Shown piece by piece: positions 31,258 to 39,260 of a stretch of DNA of 41,168 nt. A program made the position numbers and the translations under genes. Every line of letters starts with the position of its first letter. Positions within the stretch are counted from its first letter, which is position 1. Under the pieces are notes generated by a model. The model saw only the letters and a program-made list of their open reading frames with translations, had not been told where the DNA came from and ran no database searches. Source of the DNA: Elusimicrobia bacterium UBA6262. GTDB taxonomy: Bacteria; CAYTYR01; UBA6262. Location of the stretch: positions 17,775 through 58,942 of the forward strand of contig DJVG01000044.1 of the NCBI GenBank assembly GCA_002441095.1, given 5' to 3'.

Positions 31258-32468
31258 AGCAGACAGAGCTTGTCCCTGCCGTAATATTAGGGATGACAGC
31301 TACTGGTCTGTCTGTTGCCAGAAGCCTTGGTCGTAAACATATCCCAGTTATTGGGTTAGATAAAAATAAGAATAATGCGGGGATGCATTCCAGGTATTGT
31401 AAATCATTGGTATGCCCTGATGCAGTGAATAAAGAGAAAGAATTTGTTGAATATTTAATTAAAGTAGGACAGATAGAATCAACTAAAAGTATATTATTTA
31501 TTGCGGCGGATGAGTATTTAGTGGCAGTCTCTAATAATAGAGAAGCTCTGTCTAATTATTTTAAATTTAATATCCCTTCAAAAGAAATTGTTGATGCTTT
31601 TATCAATAAAATAGAAAGTTATAAAATAGCAGTAAAATATGGCTTATTATGCCCGAAAACATATTGTATAAATAATGAAAATGATTTAATATGCTATTCA
31701 AATAAAATGAATTATCCTTGTGTCCTAAAACCAACCTTATCTCATTTATGGCATAGGATACATAGTGCAATAAAAGTAATAGTAGTGAATTCTCCAGAAG
31801 AAGCGAAGGCAGCCTATATTTAATTACAATTGGAAGGGCAAAAAATAATGCTGCAAGAAATTATTACGGGAAAAGACAATCAATTATATACTTTTACTGG
31901 ATACTGCAACAAGGAACAAAAGATATTGGCATATATTTGTAAAAGAAAGGAAAGACAATACCCAATTCATTTTGGAATAGGTTGTTTCCATGTATCGGAA
32001 AATAATGAAGAAGTTATTAATATAGGCAGAAGATTTGTAGAAAATATAAAATATAGTGGTATATTTGGCATAGAATTAAAAAAAGAATCAAGAGATGGCA
32101 AATATAAATTTGGCGAATTGAATATGAGATTTCTGATGGGGAATGAATTGAATGTTAAAAGTGGGATAGATTTGCCTTACATATATTATAAAGACATGAG
32201 TGGCCAAAAAGTAGATCCTGTAGCCTTTTTTAAAGACAATGTAAAATTAACAAATGTATTTTTAGATATATCTTCATTTTGGCAGTATCACAGGTTAAAA
32301 GAGATTAAATTGTGGGAATGGATTAAAAGTTATAAAGGGAAAGTATCAGATACTTATTTTGCTATGGATGATCTTCGCCCTTTTGGCTATATATTGTACA
32401 AGTATATATTAACAATTCCACGCAAGTTTAGAAAAATCTTCTCACACAGAAATAATGGATCAGAATAG
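31254..32468 (+). pseudogene. ATP-grasp ligase gene interrupted by one in-frame TAA
   Basis: The first part (31254-31823) gives PAVILGMTATGLSVARSLGRKHIPVIGLDK through YPCVLKPTLSHLWH to AAYI, then TAA at 31821-31823. The same frame continues LQLEGQKIMLQEIITGKDNQLYTFTGYC, GIFGIELKKESRDGKYKFGELNMRF. Joined, it is a 404-residue paralogue of the ATP-grasp gene at 17789. The stop falls just before the glutamate strand that binds ATP, so neither half can work alone. The break is a single codon, with no shift of frame. Confidence 0.8.
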
Positions 32469-32471
32469 GTT

Positions 32472-33596
32472 ATGAATAATCAAATACGATCGGCTTGTAT
32501 TTTTCATCTAATTTCCAGTAATGGTGTGTATGGCGCTGAGAAAGTAGTATTGGCCTTAGCAGAAGGAATGAAAGCTAAGAGATATCAGGTAATTGTAGCT
32601 AATATAGGTCAAAAGTCAAATAAAGAAACAGCTATTGTTAAAGAAGCAAAGACGAAGGGAATGGAAGGAATTGCGTTCTCTTGTAGCAGTAGGATTGACT
32701 CTAAGACGATAAAAGATATCAGAGCCTATATAGTAAATCAAAAGATAGATATTATACATAGCCATGGATATAAGTCCAACTATTTTGCGTTAAAAGCCGT
32801 GCAAGGAACAAATACCAAGTTAGTTGCCACTTGTCATAACTGGACCAGCAATACTTTGAAAATGAAGCTTTATGAATATGTGGATAAGAAAATACTTAGG
32901 AAATTTGATCAAGTAGTAGCTGTATCAAACCAGATATATCAGAGACTTACTGATTCAAAAGTTCCAGGGGATAAATTGAAGTTAATCTATAATGGAATCA
33001 GTATTCAAGAAAGTAATTCTCTCTCTGGATCGTTTAAGGAAGAATATCATGTCCCCCCGGATACTAAATGTATAGGAACCATTGGAAGGTTATCGCGTGA
33101 AAAGGGCCAAATATACCTTATTAGGGCGTTTAAGCAGTTAATTGACAAAGGATCTAATGCTGTCCTGTTCATAATAGGTGAAGGACCGCAAAAAGAGGCT
33201 CTGCAACAGGAAGCAAACAAGCTAAATATAGACAATAAAGTAATTTTCACGGGATATAGGGCTGATATTAGCAATATATTGGCGTCATTAGATGTATTTG
33301 TCCTGCCTTCTTTGAAAGAAGGTGTCCCGATGATACTGCTTGAAGCAATGCTAGCGAAAAAAGTAATCGTAGCGACAGAAGTTGGTGAAGTACCAAAGAT
33401 ATTGGGAAAGAACGGACTACTTTGTCCTGCTGGAGACACAAACTCATTAATTGATAGCATTACTAAAGCATTACAGATGCCAGGAAATGAAAGAGCAAAG
33501 ATAGGCGCGAATACTTATAATACTGTAATCAATAAATATTCCCAGGAAAAGATGGTAAATGAATACGATAAAGTTTATAGGAGATTAATAGCGTGA
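32472..33596 (+). CDS. GT4 family glycosyltransferase
   Basis: This 374-residue GT-B enzyme has HLISSNGVYGAEKVVLALAEGM at the start, IIHSHGYKSNYFALKAV, VVAVSNQIYQRL, IYNGISI, GTIGRLSREKGQIYLIRAFKQL and VLPSLKEGVPMILLEAMLAKKVIVATEVGEVPKIL. The donor-site E...E is intact. Full length, 3 bp after the broken ATP-grasp gene. The sugar is unknown. Confidence 0.92.
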   Translation: MNNQIRSACIFHLISSNGVYGAEKVVLALAEGMKAKRYQVIVANIGQKSNKETAIVKEAKTKGMEGIAFSCSSRIDSKTIKDIRAYIVNQKIDIIHSHGYKSNYFALKAVQGTNTKLVATCHNWTSNTLKMKLYEYVDKKILRKFDQVVAVSNQIYQRLTDSKVPGDKLKLIYNGISIQESNSLSGSFKEEYHVPPDTKCIGTIGRLSREKGQIYLIRAFKQLIDKGSNAVLFIIGEGPQKEALQQEANKLNIDNKVIFTGYRADISNILASLDVFVLPSLKEGVPMILLEAMLAKKVIVATEVGEVPKILGKNGLLCPAGDTNSLIDSITKALQMPGNERAKIGANTYNTVINKYSQEKMVNEYDKVYRRLIA

Positions 33597-34531
33597 TAAT
33601 ATCCGTGATAATTCCGGCTTTTAATGAAGAAAGTAACATAGGTAAATGCTTAGAAAGCTTAAATAATATAAAATTAGGTAATAATACTGTTGAAACTATT
33701 ATTGTTGATAATGGATCCAAAGACAATACAGTTATGGAAGCTAAAAAGCATAATGCTAAAGTATATATATTGCCAAATGTAACTATAGGGGCATTAAGGA
33801 ACTACGGGGCAAAACAAGCAAGAGGAGATATTCTAGCTTTTTTAGATGCAGATTGCATTGTTAGTGATTCTTGGCTTATAAGAGCTCTTAAGGATTTTGA
33901 TAATATACAAGTGGCTGCAACTGGGTCACCTCATCGTGTAGCAAATAATGCATCATGGGTAGCTAAAGCCTGGGGTTTAAATAACCAGGATATGAGAGAG
34001 GCTTCTTATGTAAGCTATATCCCGAGTGGAAATTTATTTGTTCGCAAGAAATGTTTTGAAGAAATTAGCGGTTTTAAGGAAAGTTTAATGGTAAGTGAAG
34101 ATACTGAATTATGTAGATCACTAAGAGAAAAAGGATATGAAATATTATCTGATCCTAGTATAGAAGCTATCCATCTAGGGGCTCCAGAAACATTAAGAAA
34201 ATTTTACTTAAAAGAACTTTGGCATGGAAAAGAGACTTTTAAGATATTCTTACATACTGGAGCAAACAAAAGAGTTGTATTATATGCATTAACATTTGTT
34301 GCTTTAATGATGGGATTGATGTTGTCAATTATATTTATAAGATTTGAATTTGCAGTAAGTATTGCAGTAGCAATGCTAGTAATTCCGTTATTTATAGCTA
34401 TTAAAACATCATTTAATAGAAACAACTTTAAATATTTAACACAGTTATGGATCATATACTTGGTATATGGAATTGCTCGGGCAATCTGTATTCTTAATAT
34501 TAGAAATTGGATGCCACATAAAAGCAATTAA
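33593..34531 (+). CDS. GT2 family glycosyltransferase with C-terminal membrane helices
   Basis: This 312-residue protein starts at GTG overlapping the preceding TGA. The GT-A core has ISVIIPAFNEESNIGKCLESL, IIVDNGSKDNT, GDILAFLDADCIVSDSW and SEDTELCRSLREKGYE. Two to three membrane helices follow (ALTFVALMMGLMLSIIF and AVSIAVAMLVIPLFIAI), as in membrane-anchored GT2 enzymes that act on polyprenyl or lipid acceptors. Probably an early or lipid-proximal transfer. Confidence 0.88.
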   Translation: MIISVIIPAFNEESNIGKCLESLNNIKLGNNTVETIIVDNGSKDNTVMEAKKHNAKVYILPNVTIGALRNYGAKQARGDILAFLDADCIVSDSWLIRALKDFDNIQVAATGSPHRVANNASWVAKAWGLNNQDMREASYVSYIPSGNLFVRKKCFEEISGFKESLMVSEDTELCRSLREKGYEILSDPSIEAIHLGAPETLRKFYLKELWHGKETFKIFLHTGANKRVVLYALTFVALMMGLMLSIIFIRFEFAVSIAVAMLVIPLFIAIKTSFNRNNFKYLTQLWIIYLVYGIARAICILNIRNWMPHKSN

Positions 34532-34541
34532 AAGGGCTCTA

Positions 34542-35303
34542 GTGAATAATTTGCTTTGTTTAATGTTCCACTCTATAGATAAAGACAACTTGGCCCATAG
34601 ATATGCTATTGCTGAGCACTTGTTCGATGAATTTGTAAAGAATATAAAGAAAAAAAGCTATTATTCAATAGATACAAGAGACCTGAACAATAATATAGAT
34701 AATGCGGCCATTCATCTAAGTTTTGATGATGGGGCAGTTAGTGACCTGGAAATTGCCTCCAAAATATTGCTAAAGCATAAGCTCAAAGCCACTTTTTTTG
34801 TCACTACAAGCTATATAGGGACACCAGGATATATGACTTGGGGGCAAGTGCAAGAATTGAAACAAAAAGGGTTTGATATACAATCCCATAGCCATAGCCA
34901 TAAATTATTAGCTACCTTGAGCAAGAAGGAAATAGTACAAGATTTGAAAATGGCTAAAAACATGATTGAACAGAAATTAGGCAGTCCGGTAGAGGCTTTG
35001 TCATTGCCAGGTGGTAGTATTAATAGGAAAGTATTGGAAGCCGCTTTACAAACAGGACATAAATATATATTTACATCAGTCCCCAAGTTAAATATTTTTA
35101 GCCAGGGTAATGTTTTCCATAGGATCTTGATTAAACAGAATACAAAGGTGGATAATCTTAAGAAGATCCTGGTCATGGATGAGAGATATCTGAAAAAAGA
35201 GCAGAACAAATATTATATTAGAAAAGCAATAAAAGCCATAATAACTCCCAAGATCTATCATTACTTTTGGAAAAAATATTATAAGGATAAAGTGAATAAC
35301 TAG
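34542..35303 (+). CDS. NodB-type polysaccharide deacetylase
   Basis: This 253-residue protein has a probable start at GTG 34542 (VNNLLCLMFHSID). A longer frame from 34467 would overlap the GT2 gene by 65 bp. The catalytic and metal motifs are complete: LSFDDGAVSD, then SHSHSHKLL (the HxxxH pair), and SLPGGSINRK in place of the usual PYG/PGG. No signal peptide is visible, so it may act in the cytoplasm on nucleotide- or lipid-linked sugars, or the N-terminus is misjudged. Unlike the fused domain at 21306, it keeps the double Asp. Confidence 0.82.
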   Translation: MNNLLCLMFHSIDKDNLAHRYAIAEHLFDEFVKNIKKKSYYSIDTRDLNNNIDNAAIHLSFDDGAVSDLEIASKILLKHKLKATFFVTTSYIGTPGYMTWGQVQELKQKGFDIQSHSHSHKLLATLSKKEIVQDLKMAKNMIEQKLGSPVEALSLPGGSINRKVLEAALQTGHKYIFTSVPKLNIFSQGNVFHRILIKQNTKVDNLKKILVMDERYLKKEQNKYYIRKAIKAIITPKIYHYFWKKYYKDKVNN

Positions 35304-36403
35304 TGATTTATTTCTTTTGGGTACTAATACTAATATCCGCATATACCTATATTGGCTATCCAATACTTCTTACTTTAATTGCGTGTGTATTCACAAGAAA
35401 GATAGCCAAAGGTCAGACCTATCCACATATTTCATTGATAATTGCCGCGCATAATGAAGAGAAAGACATAGCCAGAAAGATTGAAGATTCGTTAGCTTTA
35501 GACTATCCTCAGGATAAATATGAAATTATCGTGGTATCTGATGGAGCAGAAGATAAGACCAATGAGATAGTGATGTCCTATCAAGATAAAGGAGTAAAAT
35601 TAGTAGCTTTATCAGAGCGTAAGGGTAAGACCTCAGCGCAAAATGAAGCAGTAAAGGCTGCTCTTGGTGATATACTGATATTCTCAGACGCAACTACAGT
35701 TTTTCAAAAAGATACCATTAAGCAAATGGTCAGCAATTTTGCTGACAATAAAATTGGCGGAGTTGGGGCTGAATTGGTATATGTTAATAGAAATAATACT
35801 GCGGTTGGCGAGGGGACCGGTCTGTATTGGAAATATGAAAAGTTTTTAAGAAAGAAAGAAAGTGATATTTCTTCACTGATCGGTGTCAGTGGCTGCGCTT
35901 ATGCGATACGCAAAGATCTGTATGAAAATATCGATAGTTCATTGATCAGCGATTTTGTAGTTGCCCAGATGATATACAGCAAAGGCAAGAGAGTAGTATT
36001 TGAGCCAGAGGCCATTGTCTTTGAAGAGACTAACAGTGAGATCAAGGATGAATTTAAGATGCGGGTGAGGGTTGCTACCAGGTCTCTCTATGGTTTATGG
36101 TATATGAAAAAACTGCTCAATCCATTCAAATACAGGATGTACGCTATACAATTGATATCCCATAAGGTTTTAAGATATTTAATGCCTGTATTTCTGATAT
36201 TATTATTTTTCACTAATCAATTGTTGTTAGGCCGTGGTATTGGTTATCAGCTATTTTTTGGCGCGCAAGTATTATTTTATCTAAGCGCAATGATCGGCGG
36301 GATGCCGAAGTATTTTTGTACTATGAATTTAGCTCTGCTGGTGGCATTGGTTAATTTCCTGCGAGGGGAAAAAAATATAACCTGGCAACCAGTGAGGAAA
36401 TAG
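35303..36403 (+). CDS. Membrane GT2 glycosyltransferase (processive/HAS-like)
   Basis: This 366-residue protein starts at GTG overlapping the last base of the preceding stop. An N-terminal membrane helix (residues 1-22) is followed by the GT2 core: ISLIIAAHNEEKDIARKI, YEIIVVSDGAEDKT, GDILIFSDATTVF, GVSGCAYAIRKDL, SDFVVAQMIYSKG. Then comes MRVRVATRSLYGLW (the QR/RW-like region) and C-terminal helices. The layout fits bactoprenol- or HAS-like enzymes. It is the last gene of the glycan block; its stop codon is the first base of a heptamer array. Confidence 0.88.
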   Translation: MIYFFWVLILISAYTYIGYPILLTLIACVFTRKIAKGQTYPHISLIIAAHNEEKDIARKIEDSLALDYPQDKYEIIVVSDGAEDKTNEIVMSYQDKGVKLVALSERKGKTSAQNEAVKAALGDILIFSDATTVFQKDTIKQMVSNFADNKIGGVGAELVYVNRNNTAVGEGTGLYWKYEKFLRKKESDISSLIGVSGCAYAIRKDLYENIDSSLISDFVVAQMIYSKGKRVVFEPEAIVFEETNSEIKDEFKMRVRVATRSLYGLWYMKKLLNPFKYRMYAIQLISHKVLRYLMPVFLILLFFTNQLLLGRGIGYQLFFGAQVLFYLSAMIGGMPKYFCTMNLALLVALVNFLRGEKNITWQPVRK

Positions 36404-36430
36404 TTGATAGTTCATTGTTGATAGTTGATT
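36403..36430 (+). repeat. Four-unit heptamer array (GTTGATA type)
   Basis: GTTGATA, GTTCATT, GTTGATA and GTTGATT stand at exact 7-bp spacing. The first G is the last base of the glycosyltransferase stop codon. Confidence 0.8.
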
Positions 36431-36449
36431 GAAATGGCAAGGAAAGGGT

Positions 36450-36501
36450 ATCAGGTAAGCAGGATATCAGGAAGTGGATATCAGGATACCAGGGGATCAG
36501 G
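36450..36501 (+). repeat. ATCAGG octamer array, 3 + 3 units
   Basis: ATCAGG-type units start at 36450, 36458 (AGCAGG) and 36466, then the spacer AAGTGGAT, then 36480, 36488 (ACCAGG) and 36496. Confidence 0.85.
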
Positions 36502-36510
36502 CGAAAGACC

Positions 36511-36538
36511 GTTCGTGGTTCGTGGTTCGTCGTTGGCC
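36511..36538 (+). repeat. Four-unit heptamer array (GTTCGTG type)
   Basis: GTTCGTG, GTTCGTG, GTTCGTC and GTTGGCC stand at 7-bp spacing, 9 bp after the octamer array. Its last unit matches the GTTGGCC form seen at 13801 and 14614. Confidence 0.8.
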
Positions 36539-36607
36539 GGGAAAGACTTTTGATTGAAAAAGACAAAATCTTTAGAAGACCCTGGTTTTTGTTATTTACG
36601 TACAATT

Positions 36608-36678
36608 ATTACATATAATGTAATATAAATGCTTGACAATAGATTAATAATGTGTATAATTATTACATAATATGTAAT
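36608..36678 (+). promoter_or_regulatory. AbiE promoter flanked by two inverted-repeat operators
   Basis: TTGACA (36633-36638) and TATAAT (36655-36660) are 16 bp apart. A perfect 7-bp inverted repeat ATTACAT-N3-ATGTAAT lies upstream at 36608-36624 and is repeated at 36662-36678, covering the transcription start. Known AbiEi antitoxins bind two inverted repeats in their promoter for negative autoregulation, and this layout fits well. The site centres are 54 bp apart. Confidence 0.8.
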
Positions 36679-36689
36679 GATTAGGTGCT

Positions 36690-37301
36690 ATGGAAAATAC
36701 AAAAAAACAAAAACTATTTGAAATTGCTGCACTTCAACAAGGCTATTTTACTGCTAAACAAGCAGTTCATGCGGGGTTTTCCTATCGCCTGCATACCCAT
36801 TATAAGCAGAGCGGACAATGGCTTGTGATTGATCGGGGTGTTTTTCGACTTGCGCAATTTCCTAATTCACCTGATGAAGATTATGTTAGATGGTCTCTGT
36901 GGAGTAGAGATCGCAATGGCGAGCTTCAAGCTGTTATTTCGCATGAGTCAGCGCTTTCTATTCATAACCTCAGTGATGTTATGCCGTCCAAGATCCATTT
37001 TACCGTTCCTCCGGGATTTAGGAAAAAGGCCCCCAAAGGATGTATCATCCACAAGGGGAGAGTGGCGGCTGATGAGCAGGAGCAAAGAGAAGGTTTTTTT
37101 GTTACGAAGCCTCTGCGCACGATTCTTGACTCTGCCGAAGCTAATCTGAGCATAGATTATCTTGAGCAGGCGATCCAAGAGGCTTGCGATAAGGGTATGG
37201 TGCAGGTCATTGATATTGTAAGCGCTGAAATGTCGGAAAAGGCCAGAGAAATAATAATGCTGATTTTGAAAAAGATGAAAAACCAGGCGGTAAAACAATA
37301 G
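36690..37301 (+). CDS. AbiEi-type antitoxin / transcriptional regulator
   Basis: This 203-residue protein has an N-terminal winged helix (KQKLFEIAALQQGYFTAKQAVHAGFSYRLHTHYKQSGQWLVIDRGVFRL) and the C-terminal AbiEi region (VISHESALSIHNLSDVMPSKIHFTVPPG, FFVTKPLRTILDSAE). In type IV AbiE systems it represses its operon and counteracts the AbiEii toxin without direct binding. The gene lies 12 bp after the second operator. The toxin gene overlaps its stop by 1 bp. It has nothing to do with glycan synthesis; the pair is a mobile defence module at the end of the variable block. Confidence 0.85.
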   Translation: MENTKKQKLFEIAALQQGYFTAKQAVHAGFSYRLHTHYKQSGQWLVIDRGVFRLAQFPNSPDEDYVRWSLWSRDRNGELQAVISHESALSIHNLSDVMPSKIHFTVPPGFRKKAPKGCIIHKGRVAADEQEQREGFFVTKPLRTILDSAEANLSIDYLEQAIQEACDKGMVQVIDIVSAEMSEKAREIIMLILKKMKNQAVKQ

Positions 37302-38170
37302 TGTCAGCAGATGTAAAAAAATACGAGAATGCAATTGCCTTCAGGCGAGCTCTTGAGGATAGGCTTAAAAATATTGCGCGGGAACAATCTATTCCTTTAG
37401 ATCGCTTGCGAAGGCGAGTCACTTTTGATCGTTTTCTAGCGCGTCTATTTGACCAAAGAAAGCAAAAACCGCAATGGTTGCTAAAAGGCGGTTATGCTTT
37501 GGAGTTTCGGTTTCATAATATTGCGCGAACGACGAAAGATATTGATTTCTCAATACCGGACATGAAAGACGTTAATGAAGATAGTGTCCGCTCCTTGTTG
37601 CAGGCTGAAGCAAAAAAAGATATGTCTGATTGGTTTGAGTTTAATATTGGTTTGCCAATGAGGGAATTTGATCAAGCGGTGTATGGCGGCTGGCGCTATC
37701 CCGTAGAAGCGAGAGTTGCTCATCGAGTTTTTACAAAATTTCATATTGATGTCGGTAGAGGCGATGCGGTTATCTCTGAAGCCGAATGGCAAAAGGGAGA
37801 TAATATTCTACAGTTTGCCGGAATAGAACCCGCATCTGTTGCTATGTTGCCAATCGAACAGCATTTCGCGGAAAAGATACACGCATTTTCATATCCTCGC
37901 GATAAACGGCCTTTTTCGCGGATGAGGGATTTGGTTGATTTAGTTTTGCTTATTGAACAGGGACTTCCTAATAAGATATTGATGATGTCAGCAGTAAAAG
38001 CAACATTTAAACGACGTAACACCCATGATATACCTCAGGCGTTAGAAATGCCTCCTGAGATATTGGAAGATAGTTATGCGCAAATAGCAGAAGATTGTGG
38101 CGTCGCAAAAAAGACAATGGCCGACTCTTTTTCATTTTTACAAGAATATTGGATAAAATTAAGAAAATGA
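37301..38170 (+). CDS. AbiEii-type nucleotidyltransferase toxin
   Basis: This 289-residue protein has GTG overlapping the antitoxin stop. The nucleotidyltransferase motif is LLKGGYALEFRF followed by TKDIDFSIPD (DxD), with the later AEKIHAFSYPRDKRPFSRMRDLVDLVLL block of the AbiEii/AbiGii family. These toxins transfer nucleotides (CTP or GTP preference in known cases, with tRNA as a target in MenT-type relatives) and cause growth arrest after phage infection. All key residues are present, so the module looks functional. Confidence 0.88.
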   Translation: MSADVKKYENAIAFRRALEDRLKNIAREQSIPLDRLRRRVTFDRFLARLFDQRKQKPQWLLKGGYALEFRFHNIARTTKDIDFSIPDMKDVNEDSVRSLLQAEAKKDMSDWFEFNIGLPMREFDQAVYGGWRYPVEARVAHRVFTKFHIDVGRGDAVISEAEWQKGDNILQFAGIEPASVAMLPIEQHFAEKIHAFSYPRDKRPFSRMRDLVDLVLLIEQGLPNKILMMSAVKATFKRRNTHDIPQALEMPPEILEDSYAQIAEDCGVAKKTMADSFSFLQEYWIKLRK

Positions 38171-38175
38171 AGACT

Positions 38176-38203
38176 GTTCGTGGTTCGTAGTTGATAGTTC
38201 GTC
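38176..38203 (+). repeat. Four-unit heptamer array (mixed GTTCGTG/GTTGATA)
   Basis: GTTCGTG, GTTCGTA, GTTGATA and GTTCGTC stand at 7-bp spacing, followed by GTAA. Mixing of two unit types in one array shows they are one family. Confidence 0.8.
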
Positions 38204-38240
38204 GTAAAAAAGAAGTTGAAAGGTTTAAATTATAAGTTTT

Positions 38241-38276
38241 TCAGCCTAAGGCTGATCCGCCAAGCTTAAGGGCGGA
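38241..38276. repeat. Two adjacent small hairpins
   Basis: TCAGCCT-A-AGGCTGA (38241-38255) is directly followed by TCCGCC (38256-38261) pairing with GGCGGA (38271-38276). Back-to-back short hairpins in a gap resemble palindromic extragenic elements. The CCGCC/GGCGG stem is of the same kind as the insertion at 5966. Confidence 0.55.
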
Positions 38277-38304
38277 AAGTTATAAGTGTAAAGTGTTAAG
38301 TTAA
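38277..38304 (+). repeat. Four-unit heptamer array (AAGTGTT type)
   Basis: AAGTTAT, AAGTGTA, AAGTGTT and AAGTTAA stand at 7-bp spacing. The reverse complement is the ACTTAAC form that encodes part of a signal peptide at 13419. It ends 15 bp before the protease start. Confidence 0.8.
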
Positions 38305-38319
38305 GGTTGAGGAGCGACG

Positions 38320-39096
38320 ATGAGTAAGTTAGGGTGTTTGCGAGACAGGATGGATGAGAGAGATTATTTGATGCGGGCGTATTTGCCAATGGTGAAACTG
38401 CCGGCAAAAGTTGACCATACCGGGAAGATGTCTCCGGTGCGGGACCAGGGAGACGAAGGCACTTGTGTAGGCTTTGCCAGTACCGTGGGGATGAAAGAAT
38501 ACCAGGAAAAACAGGATTATGGTAAATTAGTGGAGTTGTCTCCGCGGTTTTTATATAATGAATGCAAAAAGATAGATGGTTTTGACGGTGAAGGCACTAC
38601 TATCCGTGCGGCGATGAAAGTGCTGAAAGAGTGGGGTGTTTGCCGGGAGAAGTACTGGCCATACAAACCACACCAGCAGGATAAGCCCAAGCCAGGGGCC
38701 AAAGATAATGCCAGGAAATTCTGCGTTTTCACCTATGCCAGGATATTAAACCTCCAAGAGCTGAAGATGAGCCTGATGCAGAAAGGTCCGGTAGTAATAG
38801 GGGTAGAGGTATTCAATGGGATGATGGATGCAAAAAATGGGGTGGTACCATTACCTAATAGGAGAGAGTCTTCTTTAGGAGGGCATGCGATCTGTCCGGT
38901 AGGGTATGATGATAGGAAGAAGTTGGTCAAATTCAAGAATTCCTGGTCTGAGAGCTGGGGAGATGATGGGTATGGCTATTTGCCATATACCTATATTGAG
39001 AAATATATGATGGATGCCTGGAGTTCTGTGGATGTACAGGATCCAAATCCATTGACGCTGGCGATGGTGATAGGGATAGTTGCGAGTAAGTGCTAA
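38320..39096 (+). CDS. Papain-family (C1) cysteine peptidase, apparently cytoplasmic
   Basis: This 258-residue protein has the complete papain triad: C49 in DQGDEGTCVGFA, H189 in GGHAICPVGYD and N207 in FKNSWSESWGDDGYGYLPY. The usual signal peptide and long propeptide are absent: only about 35 residues precede the catalytic core. It ends with a hydrophobic stretch (LTLAMVIGIVA) that could be a C-terminal anchor. It lies 225 bp before the exosortase. Whether it helps mature exported proteins is unknown. A GGAGCG site precedes the ATG. Confidence 0.85.
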   Translation: MSKLGCLRDRMDERDYLMRAYLPMVKLPAKVDHTGKMSPVRDQGDEGTCVGFASTVGMKEYQEKQDYGKLVELSPRFLYNECKKIDGFDGEGTTIRAAMKVLKEWGVCREKYWPYKPHQQDKPKPGAKDNARKFCVFTYARILNLQELKMSLMQKGPVVIGVEVFNGMMDAKNGVVPLPNRRESSLGGHAICPVGYDDRKKLVKFKNSWSESWGDDGYGYLPYTYIEKYMMDAWSSVDVQDPNPLTLAMVIGIVASKC

Positions 39097-39150
39097 AAGC
39101 AGTCAATACGAAAAGCAGTTGCCAGTAAAGGCGAAGAGCTGTAAGAGCGG
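39097..39150 (+). repeat. CAGT-type 16-bp array
   Basis: CAGTCAATACGAAAAG, CAGTTGC, CAGTAAAGGCGAAGAG, then CTGTAAGAGCGG stand in direct orientation only. It runs straight into the ATCAGG array at 39154. Confidence 0.8.
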
Positions 39151-39153
39151 AAT

Positions 39154-39205
39154 ATCAGAAGATCAGGGTATCAGGAAGTGGATATCAGGGTAGCAGGGGA
39201 TCAGG
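39154..39205 (+). repeat. ATCAGG octamer array, 3 + 3 units
   Basis: Units start at 39154 (ATCAGA), 39162 and 39170, then the spacer AAGTGGAT, then 39184, 39192 (AGCAGG) and 39200. The spacer is identical to that at 36472. Confidence 0.85.
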
Positions 39206-39214
39206 TAAGAGACC

Positions 39215-39242
39215 GTTCGTGGTTAGTGGTTCATGGTTCGTC
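39215..39242 (+). repeat. Four-unit heptamer array (GTTCGTG type)
   Basis: GTTCGTG, GTTAGTG, GTTCATG and GTTCGTC stand at 7-bp spacing, then GTAA. It lies 9 bp after the octamer array, exactly as at 36511. Confidence 0.8.
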
Positions 39243-39260
39243 GTAAACGAAAAAGAAGAC

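Noticed and set aside
27241..32468. Stop-codon reassignment to explain the in-frame stops
   Set aside because: One stop is TAG and the other TAA, and both codons end many intact genes here, so reassignment does not fit.
36403..38304. AbiE pair as part of a transposon bounded by the arrays
   Set aside because: The flanking arrays are in the same orientation and of different types, and no transposase is present. The arrays are reported separately without claiming a transposon.
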